Origin: Treponema sp.
Lineage (GTDB): Bacteria > Spirochaetota > Spirochaetia > Treponematales > Treponemataceae
Assembly: GCA_017390125.1 (NCBI GenBank)
Contig: JAFPCT010000170.1
Coordinates: forward strand, 1 to 21,357
Length of the DNA stretch: 21,357 bases
Direction: 5' to 3'
The notes beneath the pieces were generated by a model. The model was given only the letters and a program-made list of their open reading frames with translations. It made no database searches and was not told where the DNA came from. Shown piece by piece: positions 13,590 to 21,317 of the stretch. A program made the translations under genes and the position numbers. How positions within the stretch are numbered: the stretch's first letter is position 1; every line of letters begins with the position of its first letter.

Positions 13590-15158
13590 ATGGCAAAAAA
13601 GAAAAAGGCAAAGCCGGATTTTTCTAAACCTAAAAATGTTCCGCCAGTGAACGAAGAAAATCTTGAGGCGGAAATTTCTGAAATTGCGGAAGGTTCTGAA
13701 CAGGACGATTTTGATGCAGATTCTGGTGAAGAAATTTCCGAAGAACAGAATATCGAAGAATCAACAGAAGAACGCAAATACGGAATGACGAAAAAGCAGT
13801 ATGCAGGTGCTCCGCTTCTGGTAATTGCCGGCCGTCCGAACGTAGGAAAATCAACTCTGTTCAACCGCTTCATGCAGAGACGTCTTGCTATTGTAGATCC
13901 GACTCCTGGTGTTACCCGCGACCCTGTGGAAGGATTCGCGCTTTTTAACGGAAAGCCAGTTCATCTTGTGGACACCGGCGGATACAAGCTCCAGCGCGAC
14001 ATTGGAACTACTGAAGCCGAACTTGACGAGCTTGTTGTTGAAAAATCAATTCAGATGATAGAAAAAGCTGATCTTGTGCTCCTTGTTCTTGAGGCAGAAA
14101 AAATCACTCCGGAAGACGAGGAGATGATTCATCAGCTCAGAAAACACTGGAAAAAACTTGTTGCCGTAGTAAACAAAACTGAAGGCGGAAGAAACGAAAA
14201 CGTCGCTTGGAATTTTGCCCAGTTCGGTTTTGAGGAGCTTCTTTTCATTTCTGCAGAGCATGGCGACAATATCAGTGCATTGTACAAAAAGCTTGAGGAA
14301 CGGCTGGATTTTTCAAGGGTGCAGCTGATTTCAGAGGAAGAGCCTATCCGCGTGGCAATCATGGGCAAACCGAACACCGGAAAGTCTACTCTTTCAAACC
14401 GGCTTACCCACACAGAAGCATCAATTGTGTGCGATTATGCGGGCACGACCAGGGATACTGTTGAAGGATACTTTGAATTTGAAGGAAAGCATTTCCAGGT
14501 TCTTGATACTGCTGGGATCAGGCGAAAGGCAAAGGTTCACGAAAATGTAGAATACTATTCGGTAAACCGTGCCATAAAGACTCTGGACCGCTGCGATATT
14601 GTTTTCCTCATGATTGATTCTCAGGAAGGATTGTCTGAGCAGGACAAAAAAATCTGCAGCCTTGCCTATGAGCGTGGCCGCGGAATTATTTTTGTGCTGA
14701 ACAAATGGGACTTGAACGAAGACCAGAGCAAGAAGGCTGTAAAGAACATAAAGACCTGGATGAACATAATGTTCGGTCAGATGGAATATGCTCCGATTGT
14801 AGCTGCCTCCGCATTGAAAGGAACCAGCGTTATTGAGCTTCTTCGTGAGGCCGTTGAAATTTATTCTCAGCTTACGCACAAAGTTGAGACTGCAGCGCTG
14901 AACCTTGCGCTCAACGACTGGCTTTTCAAGTATCCGCCTCCGGCAAGCAAAACTGCTCATTTTAAAATTCGCTATATGACGCAGAAAGGTACAAATCCTG
15001 TTCGCTTCCTTATTTTTGCCACACGTCCGGAAGTTGTGCCTGAAACATATATAACTTACCTTAAGAATCGTATCCGCGAAGATTTGGGCTTTGACAAGAT
15101 TCCGGTTCAGCTGGAACTCAAGGCAAGCCGCAAAAAGTGGGAAGATCGGGAACGGTAG
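13590..15158 (+). CDS. der: Ribosome-assembly GTPase Der (EngA) with N-terminal acidic extension
   Basis: 522 residues. Der has two consecutive GTPase domains and a C-terminal KH-like domain, and acts in late 50S subunit assembly. Domain 1: GRPNVGKS 81-88, DTGG 128-131, NKTE 195-198. Domain 2: GKPNTGKS 259-266, DTAG 306-309, NKWD 371-374. The KH-like part follows from ~435 to the basic tail (KASRKKWEDRER). Two things are unusual. The first G4 motif has Glu where NKxD is expected. Residues 1-72 form an extension: a lysine-rich start (MAKKKKAKPDF) and then a stretch dominated by Glu and Asp. The start is supported by AAGG upstream; a downstream ATG at 13785 (Met66) has no ribosome-binding site but would give a protein of more usual length. 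Confidence 0.95.
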   Translation: MAKKKKAKPDFSKPKNVPPVNEENLEAEISEIAEGSEQDDFDADSGEEISEEQNIEESTEERKYGMTKKQYAGAPLLVIAGRPNVGKSTLFNRFMQRRLAIVDPTPGVTRDPVEGFALFNGKPVHLVDTGGYKLQRDIGTTEAELDELVVEKSIQMIEKADLVLLVLEAEKITPEDEEMIHQLRKHWKKLVAVVNKTEGGRNENVAWNFAQFGFEELLFISAEHGDNISALYKKLEERLDFSRVQLISEEEPIRVAIMGKPNTGKSTLSNRLTHTEASIVCDYAGTTRDTVEGYFEFEGKHFQVLDTAGIRRKAKVHENVEYYSVNRAIKTLDRCDIVFLMIDSQEGLSEQDKKICSLAYERGRGIIFVLNKWDLNEDQSKKAVKNIKTWMNIMFGQMEYAPIVAASALKGTSVIELLREAVEIYSQLTHKVETAALNLALNDWLFKYPPPASKTAHFKIRYMTQKGTNPVRFLIFATRPEVVPETYITYLKNRIREDLGFDKIPVQLELKASRKKWEDRER

Positions 15159-15479
15159 ATGCAGTATTCCATTGGCGAAATTGAAGAACTTACAGGTGTA
15201 AAAGCTCATGTATTGCGTTACTGGGAAGAAGTAATTCCAGGATTTTCGCCGATGAAGGATATTGGGGGCCGACGAGTTTATTCTCAGCGGGAGCTTGAGG
15301 TGGTAATGCGCCTTAAGCATCTGATCGTGGACAGAAAATTTACGATTGAAGGTGCCCGTGACCAGATTATTGCTGAAGTTGACGCCGTAAACGAAAATGC
15401 CGGACTTATAAAGCAGATGCACGACATGAGGGCAGAACTTACGGAATTATATTTTTACGCAAAGAAACACAACCTGTAA
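15159..15479 (+). CDS. Small MerR-type DNA-binding protein
   Basis: 106 residues. The N-terminal 70 are a MerR winged helix-turn-helix: YSIGEIEELTGVKAHVLRYWE (helix-turn-helix and the RYWE wing start), then GGRRVYSQRELEVVMRLKHLI. The remainder is one predicted helix for dimerisation with no effector domain. It contains no cysteine, so metal or thiol sensing of the classical MerR kind is unlikely. The ATG directly abuts the TAG of der (TAGATG), with only a weak ribosome-binding site, so its translation is probably coupled to der. A methyltransferase-like gene follows 11 nt later. Its target is unknown; with no obvious signal domain it may respond to a partner or act as an architectural regulator (inference). 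Confidence 0.85.
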   Translation: MQYSIGEIEELTGVKAHVLRYWEEVIPGFSPMKDIGGRRVYSQRELEVVMRLKHLIVDRKFTIEGARDQIIAEVDAVNENAGLIKQMHDMRAELTELYFYAKKHNL

Positions 15480-15490
15480 GGGCTGGCAAA

Positions 15491-16870
15491 ATGAGCGAAG
15501 AAAAATTCTATTCACGATTTACAGAAAAAAAATCCTCAAAGGCAGAGGCAAAGAACCGTCGCCGGGAATTCAACCGTGACCGCGACAAATATTTTGACGA
15601 AAAGCGGCGGGGACTGGATAAAAAAAAGCAGGTCAGTTTTGAAACCAGAAATGTTCCGGTTGATGCAAAAATAATTTCATCGTTCAATTGTTTTGACGAA
15701 AAGAAACTGCCTGCCGATGCGGTAAAGGTTCTGGAAACATACGATTCAATCGTTCAATCTGTACGTCCCATGAACAGCAGACAGCTTGCCGCCCTGCCTA
15801 AGGACATACGGACTCTTTCCCATCAGCTTACAGATGAACGGGAAAGCCGTCATGTAAGCTATATGAACGCCACGGAGCAGCTTTCTGCATACCTGCGTTA
15901 TTTCACATGGTGGAACCTTGTTCGCCTTACCCGTGTTTTTGCAAATCAAAAAAAAGACGCATTCAATCTTGAAGACGGTGATGCAGTCCTTGATATTGGC
16001 TCAGGTCCTCTTACTGCTGTAACTGCGCTATGGCTTGCTCGCCCTGAGCTGAGGGGAAAAAAGCTGGTAGTTTACTGCATGGACATTTCCCAGAGCACAA
16101 TGGCTGCCGGTGAAGAAATCTATCTTTCTGTTGCCGCAAAAGCCCGTCCGCTGGACGAAAAAGCAGAACCTTTCTGGAAGATTATCCGCGTAAAGGGCGA
16201 GATGGGAACTGGAATCCGCAAGAAGGCAAAGTTTATTTGTACGGCAAATATGTTCAATGAGCTTTACCAGAAGGACAAGGAAGCTCCTGAAAAAATTGCC
16301 GACAGGCAGATTCAGAATCTGTTGAGATATGCCGACGAGGACTGCTCGCTTTTTATTGCAGAGCCGGGAATGCCTGTCGCAGGTCGTTTCATAAGCCTTA
16401 TGCGTGAACGCTTCATCAGAAATCAGTTCAGGATTTTGTCTCCTTGCCCGCATCAGGGGGAATGCGCGATGAGCGGACTTCATGCCCGTTACGGCGGAAG
16501 CGCAAAGTGGTGTAATTTTGCATTTTCTACAGAAGGCGCCCCTGCAAAACTTTTAAAACTTTCTGAAAGTGCGGGGCTTCCTAAAGAGCGCGCCGTTATA
16601 AGTTATATCCTTGCAAAGCGTGAGAAGGCTGCTGCAGCAGAAAAGGCCGCGGATACGGAAGGCACCAAGGTTGCCGTTGTTTCTGATCCGATTTATCTGC
16701 CGGGAAACAGGCAGGGCTTCTATTCATGTTCTGAGAGGGGAATGGTTCTGGTCTTGAACCCGTACGGTAAAAATATAAAATCCGGAGACATCCTTACTTT
16801 AAGTCCTTTAACCCCGCTTGATAAGCTGGAAAAAGACCGAAAGTCCGGAGCTCCGGAAATCAAGGTTTGA
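15491..16870 (+). CDS. Rsm22/METTL17-type methyltransferase-like protein, probable small-subunit ribosome assembly factor
   Basis: 459 residues. An N-terminal lysine/arginine-rich tail (~1-50) could contact RNA. The Rossmann SAM-binding motif is VLDIGSGPLTA (~167-177). The Rsm22 family signature then follows: EPGMPVAGRFI (291-301), SPCPHQGEC (317-325), KWCNF (339-343) and a last YSCSERG around 413. The four cysteines C319, C325, C341 and C413 match the set reported to hold an iron-sulphur cluster in mitochondrial Rsm22/METTL17. Those proteins act in mitochondrial small ribosomal subunit assembly. AAGGG overlaps the stop of the MerR gene and serves as the ribosome-binding site. The gene closes a der-merR-rsm22 run, which supports a ribosome-related role. 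Catalytic activity is not established by sequence. Confidence 0.83.
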   Translation: MSEEKFYSRFTEKKSSKAEAKNRRREFNRDRDKYFDEKRRGLDKKKQVSFETRNVPVDAKIISSFNCFDEKKLPADAVKVLETYDSIVQSVRPMNSRQLAALPKDIRTLSHQLTDERESRHVSYMNATEQLSAYLRYFTWWNLVRLTRVFANQKKDAFNLEDGDAVLDIGSGPLTAVTALWLARPELRGKKLVVYCMDISQSTMAAGEEIYLSVAAKARPLDEKAEPFWKIIRVKGEMGTGIRKKAKFICTANMFNELYQKDKEAPEKIADRQIQNLLRYADEDCSLFIAEPGMPVAGRFISLMRERFIRNQFRILSPCPHQGECAMSGLHARYGGSAKWCNFAFSTEGAPAKLLKLSESAGLPKERAVISYILAKREKAAAAEKAADTEGTKVAVVSDPIYLPGNRQGFYSCSERGMVLVLNPYGKNIKSGDILTLSPLTPLDKLEKDRKSGAPEIKV

Positions 16871-16896
16871 CGCAGCCGGCTTTGATTGCTGCCGTC
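16869..16896. terminator. Possible bidirectional terminator between the rsm22-type and acyl-CoA ligase genes
   Basis: GACGCAGC (16869-16876) pairs with GCTGCCGTC (16888-16896) with one bulged base and an 11-nt loop, in the 30-nt gap between two convergent stop codons. A modest T-rich stretch follows on the plus strand. The geometry fits a shared terminator, but the loop is long. Confidence 0.35.
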
Positions 16897-16900
16897 TGCT

Positions 16901-18817
16901 TTATTCGCTTTTGAAAATTGAGTTGATTTCTGTCTTGTAGATTTCTGCAAGACGGTAACGCATAATCTCCTGTTTTGCAGAAAGCTCGACACCAACTTCA
17001 AAAGGTTTTGTAATCAATGCAAATTTGTTTATTCGCTCAAACATCTTGAATCCTGTGCGAGGATTTACAAGACCGTTTATTTCTGAGTCATACAGTTTCT
17101 GGATTTCTTCCGAAGCCAGAAGCGCCTCGTAGCTTTCATACTGAATGCCGTTTTCTGAAGCGTAAGCCTTTATTTCTTCTTCTTCTGCAAGGATGAGAGC
17201 TCCAAGGTAACGCTGGTCCTGGCCGACAACTACGGCTGTCTTTATGAAACGTGATTCTGCAAGTTTTGATTCAATCGGTACAGGTTCTACGTTTTCTCCG
17301 CCGAGAAGTACAATTGTGTCTTTCTTGCGTCCTTTTATGACGATTTCATCATGAACCGAAAGAAGTCCCAGGTCACCTGTGTCAAACCAGCCGTCAACTG
17401 TCATTACTTTTTCAGTAAGGTCCGGGCGCTTGTAATAGCCCTTCATGACAGTGCCGCCCTTTATCTGGATTGCACCGAACTGTCCGCGCTTTAGGACAAA
17501 TCCGTCTTCTGTGTCTACGATGCGGCATTTTACACCGCGGATTGGAGAACCTACATTCCCGAATATCGGAGCTGCAATCGGGCGAACGGAAATGATAGGC
17601 GCGGTTTCTGTAAGTCCGTAGCCTTCAACGATTTTTACGCCGATAGCCCAGAAGAATTCGTCAAGGTATCGTGGATATGCACCGCCTCCGGCAACACCTG
17701 CCCGGAAGTTTGTTCCAAGCATTGCACGGATCTTTTTGAATGCAATGATGTTTCCCAGGAGTTTGAGCGGCCAGAGGAGAATCCAAGGAATAAGGAATGC
17801 GATCCACCAGGCTGCGGTGTAGTAGCGTGTGAAGCATACGTCCAGGTTGAACATCTTCCTGTGCATTCTGGAATGAATTATCGCTACCTTTACGAAGAAA
17901 TTGAACATGGCGTATATGATGCCGCCGGTTTTCCTCATCTTGCGCTGAATGCCGTCATAAACAGCTTCGAATACGCGTGGAACTGCAGGCAGAATTGCCG
18001 GATTTACTTTCGTAATGTCGGCGAGAAGGATGCTGCCTATCGGCTTTGAATAGCAGAGTGTTGCAGCCTGAATAAGGATTACGTACTCAACTTCCCGTTC
18101 GAAAACGTGCCATACCGGCAGAACCAGAACGGCTGTGTCGCCGGGATTGAGCATGATTCGTTCCGGAATCTCGTCAAGCTGTGTAAGGAAGTTTCCGTGG
18201 GTAATCTGAACGCCTTTCGGAGTTCCTGTTGTACCGGAAGTAAAGATGATGCAGGCAAGGTCGTCCCAGGAACCTTTCTCAAGCTCGTCTTCCACTACGT
18301 TTTTGTTTTCAATGCGGAATTTGCGTCCGGTTTTTAAAAGTTCGTCGAAAGTGTGGATTTCAACGCCATTGCGTCTGCTTTCTTCAGCAATTTCATCTGA
18401 AAGCGCATCGAAAGAAATCAGAGTGGTAAGTGCAGGAAGCTTTTCTTTTACGGAAAGAATTTTCTTTACCTGAGATGAGTTTTCTGCAATTACAAATCTG
18501 CATTCTGTTATTGAAAGGATTGCTTCTAAATCGCTGATTGTAGCATCACAGCCACGAGGAACGTCTACTGCTCCAATTGCCATGATACCCATGTCTGCCT
18601 GGAGCCATTCTTTTCGGTTGTCTGAAATGAGCCCGACTGGTTCGCCACGCTTTACGTTAAGGCTCAGGAGGGCGGCTCCAAAATTTAATGACAGGTCGTA
18701 TAGTTCCCGATAAGTAACCGGTTCAAATTCTCCGTTCTTATTTTTGTCCATCTGCGCAGCCACTTCAGAATATTCAGCGGCAACTTTGCGCAGCATTTTT
18801 GGTACGGTCTGTTCCAT
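16901..18817 (-). CDS. Long-chain acyl-CoA ligase (AMP-forming), COG1022 type
   Basis: 638 residues from the ATG at 18817, which has GGAG 7 nt upstream; a longer frame to 18874 would extend into the promoter and is rejected. The enzyme activates fatty acids to acyl-CoA through an acyl-adenylate. Motifs: IFTSGTTGTPKG (191-202, phosphate-binding), YGLTETAP (400-407), DGWFDTGDLG (475-484) and KGRKKDTIVLLGGENV (495-510, hinge and lid). A hydrophobic insert, WWIAFLIPWILLWPLKLLG at ~337-355, could dip into the membrane. Spirochaetes that cannot make fatty acids depend on such ligases to use host or environmental lipids, so a scavenging role is likely (inference). It is transcribed alone, convergent with the rsm22-type gene and divergent from the unknown gene at 19005. 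Confidence 0.9.
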   Translation of the reverse strand: MEQTVPKMLRKVAAEYSEVAAQMDKNKNGEFEPVTYRELYDLSLNFGAALLSLNVKRGEPVGLISDNRKEWLQADMGIMAIGAVDVPRGCDATISDLEAILSITECRFVIAENSSQVKKILSVKEKLPALTTLISFDALSDEIAEESRRNGVEIHTFDELLKTGRKFRIENKNVVEDELEKGSWDDLACIIFTSGTTGTPKGVQITHGNFLTQLDEIPERIMLNPGDTAVLVLPVWHVFEREVEYVILIQAATLCYSKPIGSILLADITKVNPAILPAVPRVFEAVYDGIQRKMRKTGGIIYAMFNFFVKVAIIHSRMHRKMFNLDVCFTRYYTAAWWIAFLIPWILLWPLKLLGNIIAFKKIRAMLGTNFRAGVAGGGAYPRYLDEFFWAIGVKIVEGYGLTETAPIISVRPIAAPIFGNVGSPIRGVKCRIVDTEDGFVLKRGQFGAIQIKGGTVMKGYYKRPDLTEKVMTVDGWFDTGDLGLLSVHDEIVIKGRKKDTIVLLGGENVEPVPIESKLAESRFIKTAVVVGQDQRYLGALILAEEEEIKAYASENGIQYESYEALLASEEIQKLYDSEINGLVNPRTGFKMFERINKFALITKPFEVGVELSAKQEIMRYRLAEIYKTEINSIFKSE

Positions 18818-18845
18818 ATAAAAACTCCATTGTTTACAAAATTTA

Positions 18846-18874
18846 ATTATATTCGCAAAGCCTGCTAAAAGCAA
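18846..18874 (-). promoter_or_regulatory. Promoter of the acyl-CoA ligase gene
   Basis: On the minus strand TTGCTT (18869-18874), a 17-nt spacer and a perfect TATAAT (18846-18851). The predicted start near 18839 leaves a leader of about 22 nt with the GGAG site. Confidence 0.65.
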
Positions 18875-18968
18875 GGAAATCGTATTTTTTACTGGTTTTC
18901 CTATGCCGATGTCCTCCTTCGCGCTATTTTTTTCAGATTATGCGATGTGTTTTTTATTTGTTGAGACC

Positions 18969-18998
18969 ATGACAAAAATGCCCTGTATGTTATATATT
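18969..18998 (+). promoter_or_regulatory. Possible promoter of the 134-residue protein/radical SAM pair
   Basis: ATGACA (18969-18974) and TATATT (18993-18998) are separated by 18 nt; TATATA at 18991-18996 with a 16-nt spacer is an alternative. Either way transcription would start about at the ATG at 19005. The rest of the roughly 190-nt intergenic region holds the divergent acyl-CoA ligase promoter and nothing else I can recognise. Confidence 0.4.
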
Positions 18999-19004
18999 TG
19001 CGGT

Positions 19005-19409
19005 ATGACAGCTATTGAAAAATTCAGGTCGGACGTTGAGCGTTCGATAAAGCATAATCGTGCGGAAAACAACGGACGGTATGACGCCGGCAAGGCTTGC
19101 GATTATATTCAGAATCTTTTTGTGCGCAACTGCGTGGTTTCCAGCGGCATTGCCAGGGCTATTGTTTTTTACTGGCGGGATTCTTACATTGACCGTTCCG
19201 AAGATTTTGCAAATGAACCGACTTCAGAGAACATCGACAGGCTCTGCGCTTTCCTTTCTTTCCTGAACGGAGCGGATGAAGGTGAAGAGATTCTTTCTGA
19301 AGACGATCTCCATGAGCTCAGTGACGCCATTGACGATGAAGCTGAGACAATGCCTTTGGAACAGCTTCAGACCCTTATGGGCAAGCTTGTTGACCGGGGT
19401 GCCCTTTAG
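19005..19409 (+). CDS. Protein of unknown function, 134 residues
   Basis: I do not recognise the family. From the ATG at 19005 the protein begins MTAIEKFRSDVERSIKHNR and is predicted mostly helical and soluble. The first half is basic and mixed (GRYDAGKACDYIQNLFVRN, then an aromatic FYWRDSYIDRS). The second half is strongly acidic (GADEGEEILSEDDLHELSDAIDDEAE) and ends VDRGAL. There is no signal peptide or membrane segment. The frame stays open upstream to 18903, but that part reads as a hydrophobic, low-quality extension overlapping the promoter region and is left out. There is no Shine-Dalgarno site before 19005. The radical SAM gene follows 8 nt after the stop, so the two are probably co-expressed and may work together (inference). 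Confidence 0.65.
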   Translation: MTAIEKFRSDVERSIKHNRAENNGRYDAGKACDYIQNLFVRNCVVSSGIARAIVFYWRDSYIDRSEDFANEPTSENIDRLCAFLSFLNGADEGEEILSEDDLHELSDAIDDEAETMPLEQLQTLMGKLVDRGAL

Positions 19410-19417
19410 TCAAAGCC

Positions 19418-20461
19418 ATGACAGCTGATTTATATTCTTCCTGCAATCAATGTTCACGAAAATGCGGTGCAAACCGTCTTCAAGGAAAGTGCGGTGTCTG
19501 CGGAGAAACGGATGAAGTCCGAGTTGCCGTAGCCTGCCTGCATTTTGGCGAAGAGCCTTTGATTACTGTTCACGGCGGCAGCGGAACTATTTTCATAACC
19601 GGCTGCACGTTGAAATGTGCTTTCTGCCAGAACTATCAGATTTCACAGGACGGAATGGGAAGGGCTGTTTCTTCCGATGAATTTACGGAAATATGCCTGC
19701 GGCTTCAGGAGCTTGGGGCGGAAAATATAAACATCGTTACCGGCAGCCATGGGATTCCCCGGCTGGCAGAATACATTCCGGCGGCACAAAAGGCAGGCTG
19801 CACAATACCGTTCTGCTGGAACAGCTCGGCTTATGAAAGCGTGGAAATGCTGGAGCTGCTTAAACCCTATGTAAAAATATGGCTCCCGGATTTAAAGACC
19901 TTGGACAGCAAGTTGTCTGCGTCTCTTTTTTCTGCCAGCGATTATCCACGGACGGCAGAAAAAGCAATCAGCTGGATGCTTGAAAATTTTCCCATGAATG
20001 TAACAGAAGTTCCGGCAAAAAATGATTATACGGACTCCAACGGCGAGAAATGGAGGAAAGGCGAAATTAAGGAAAAGATGCTTCAAGGCGTTATAGTCCG
20101 ACATCTTTTCATGCCGGGAAAATTTATGGAAACAGCTGACGTGCTGGAATGGCTCAAGGAAAATGCGGACGGAAAGGCCTGCCTTTCACTTATGAACCAG
20201 TATACGCCGGTTCCTTTTGCAGAAGACGCTGACAGGCTTGAACGCCGCAAAAAGGCGTTAGGTGCCATAGAAAACCGTCTGGTAAGCTCTCAGGAAGACA
20301 GCGACCTGCAGGATCTTATTGAAGCCTACGATTTCGACTGGCTTTTCTACCAGGAACTTACAGATGACACAAGCTGGCTTCCTGATTTCACCAGGCTGCA
20401 GCCTTTCAGCAACAAGCTGGCAAAACCTGTGTGGCACTGGAGCAAGGGATTTAATTTCTAG
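19418..20461 (+). CDS. Radical SAM protein, PflX/COG1313 type
   Basis: 347 residues. The iron-sulphur/SAM motif CxxxCxxC is C63-C67-C70 in GCTLKCAFCQN. Before it, cysteines C9, C12, C16, C25 and C28 (CNQCSRKCGANR, then KCGVCG) form the N-terminal cysteine cluster of COG1313 proteins and could bind a second cluster or zinc. Later landmarks are NIVTGSHGIP (~107-116) and KIWLPDLKTLD (~153-163). The family is related to pyruvate formate-lyase activating enzymes, but its substrate is unknown and no glycyl-radical enzyme gene is present here. The ATG is 8 nt after the upstream stop with no good ribosome-binding site, suggesting coupling. The 3' end overlaps the convergent AraC-type gene by 11 bp. 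Confidence 0.88.
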   Translation: MTADLYSSCNQCSRKCGANRLQGKCGVCGETDEVRVAVACLHFGEEPLITVHGGSGTIFITGCTLKCAFCQNYQISQDGMGRAVSSDEFTEICLRLQELGAENINIVTGSHGIPRLAEYIPAAQKAGCTIPFCWNSSAYESVEMLELLKPYVKIWLPDLKTLDSKLSASLFSASDYPRTAEKAISWMLENFPMNVTEVPAKNDYTDSNGEKWRKGEIKEKMLQGVIVRHLFMPGKFMETADVLEWLKENADGKACLSLMNQYTPVPFAEDADRLERRKKALGAIENRLVSSQEDSDLQDLIEAYDFDWLFYQELTDDTSWLPDFTRLQPFSNKLAKPVWHWSKGFNF

Positions 20462-21317
20462 ACTTTTTCAATGTATGAGGTGTAACGCCCCATTTTTTTC
20501 TGAAGCATTTTATGAAGTAGGAAAGGCTTTCAAAACCGCATTCATTTGAAACCTGGGAAACGTTCATGTCTGTGTTCTTAAGGTAATCCTGTGCCTTCTC
20601 AAGCCGGAATTCATTCAGGTAAGAATTAAACGTAATTCCAAAAGTTTTCTTGAATGACTTCATGAAAAATGCTTCCGAATAATTGCACAGTTCCGCGGCT
20701 TTTTTTATGGAAATGGCTTCGTTATAATTTGCAGACACATACGAAAGCAGCGGCTTGAACCGAGAGGATGCAGTTACCTTTTTTGATCCGCCGGCACTTT
20801 TTTCTGAAAGTCCATAAATAATTTCGTAAATCGGGAACATCTTTGCCTTTACAAACAGCACGTTTTCCTGAACTGCCTCGTTCCAGTGCTCAGTGAGGGG
20901 TTCTATCAGTGGGCGGAGCTGCCGGCTTGCCTTTGTGTCCGGGGTAAGAAGAACCGGCGGCCGTATCTGACCTTCTTCCAGAGGCAGGCAGTATTTCTTG
21001 TAGAATGAGGAATCCTGATCGGCTTCAAGCAGGGAAGGCTGAAAAAGGATGTTGAAGTAGACCATCTTTTCATTGTTCTTCTGGTTTATTCCGTGGATGG
21101 TGTCCGGAGGAACAAGCAGTATGTCGCCGTAACGGCAGTCATAGCTTTTTGAATCGACGAATATGGTTCCGCAGCCGGAATGAATGTAGATTATTTCAAA
21201 TTCCTTGTGCCAGTGAAGGGGAAAACTTGTAAGGCCTTCCGGTATAAGTCCTATGTACACAACATAAGGAAAGTCCAGCCGCCCGTGAATCTTGGTTTCT
21301 TTGAATGCCTTCTGCAT
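20451..21317 (-). CDS. AraC-family transcriptional regulator with cupin sensor domain
   Basis: 288 residues from the ATG at 21317, which has GGAAGG 5-6 nt upstream; the in-frame GTG at 21323 lies too close to that site. Residues ~10-100 are a cupin-like effector domain (PLHWHKEFEIIYIHSGCGTI, then YGDILLVPPDTIHGI with the His pair and glycine turn). The C-terminal ~100 residues hold two helix-turn-helix units: ISIKKAAELCNYSEAFFMKSFKK and MNVSQVSNECGFESLSYFIKCFR, the second ending WGVTPHTLKK. This architecture usually senses a sugar or other small carbon source. The adjacent genes give no clear target; genes beyond the right edge are candidates. Its 3' end lies inside the 3' end of the radical SAM gene. 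Confidence 0.9.
   Translation of the reverse strand: MQKAFKETKIHGRLDFPYVVYIGLIPEGLTSFPLHWHKEFEIIYIHSGCGTIFVDSKSYDCRYGDILLVPPDTIHGINQKNNEKMVYFNILFQPSLLEADQDSSFYKKYCLPLEEGQIRPPVLLTPDTKASRQLRPLIEPLTEHWNEAVQENVLFVKAKMFPIYEIIYGLSEKSAGGSKKVTASSRFKPLLSYVSANYNEAISIKKAAELCNYSEAFFMKSFKKTFGITFNSYLNEFRLEKAQDYLKNTDMNVSQVSNECGFESLSYFIKCFRKKWGVTPHTLKKSRN

Noticed and set aside
14421..15422. Open frame of 333 codons on the minus strand opposite der and the MerR gene
   Set aside because: Der and MerR are unambiguous on the plus strand. The opposite frame has no recognisable domain and no ribosome-binding site.
18818..18874. Extended N-terminus (19 residues) of the acyl-CoA ligase
   Set aside because: The frame would run through the -35/-10 promoter and the GGAG site. 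The ATG at 18817 fits family length.
18903..19004. 34-residue N-terminal extension of the unknown plus-strand protein
   Set aside because: It reads as a cysteine- and phenylalanine-rich stretch over the promoter-like region and lacks a ribosome-binding site. It is not excluded, so the start is given moderate confidence.
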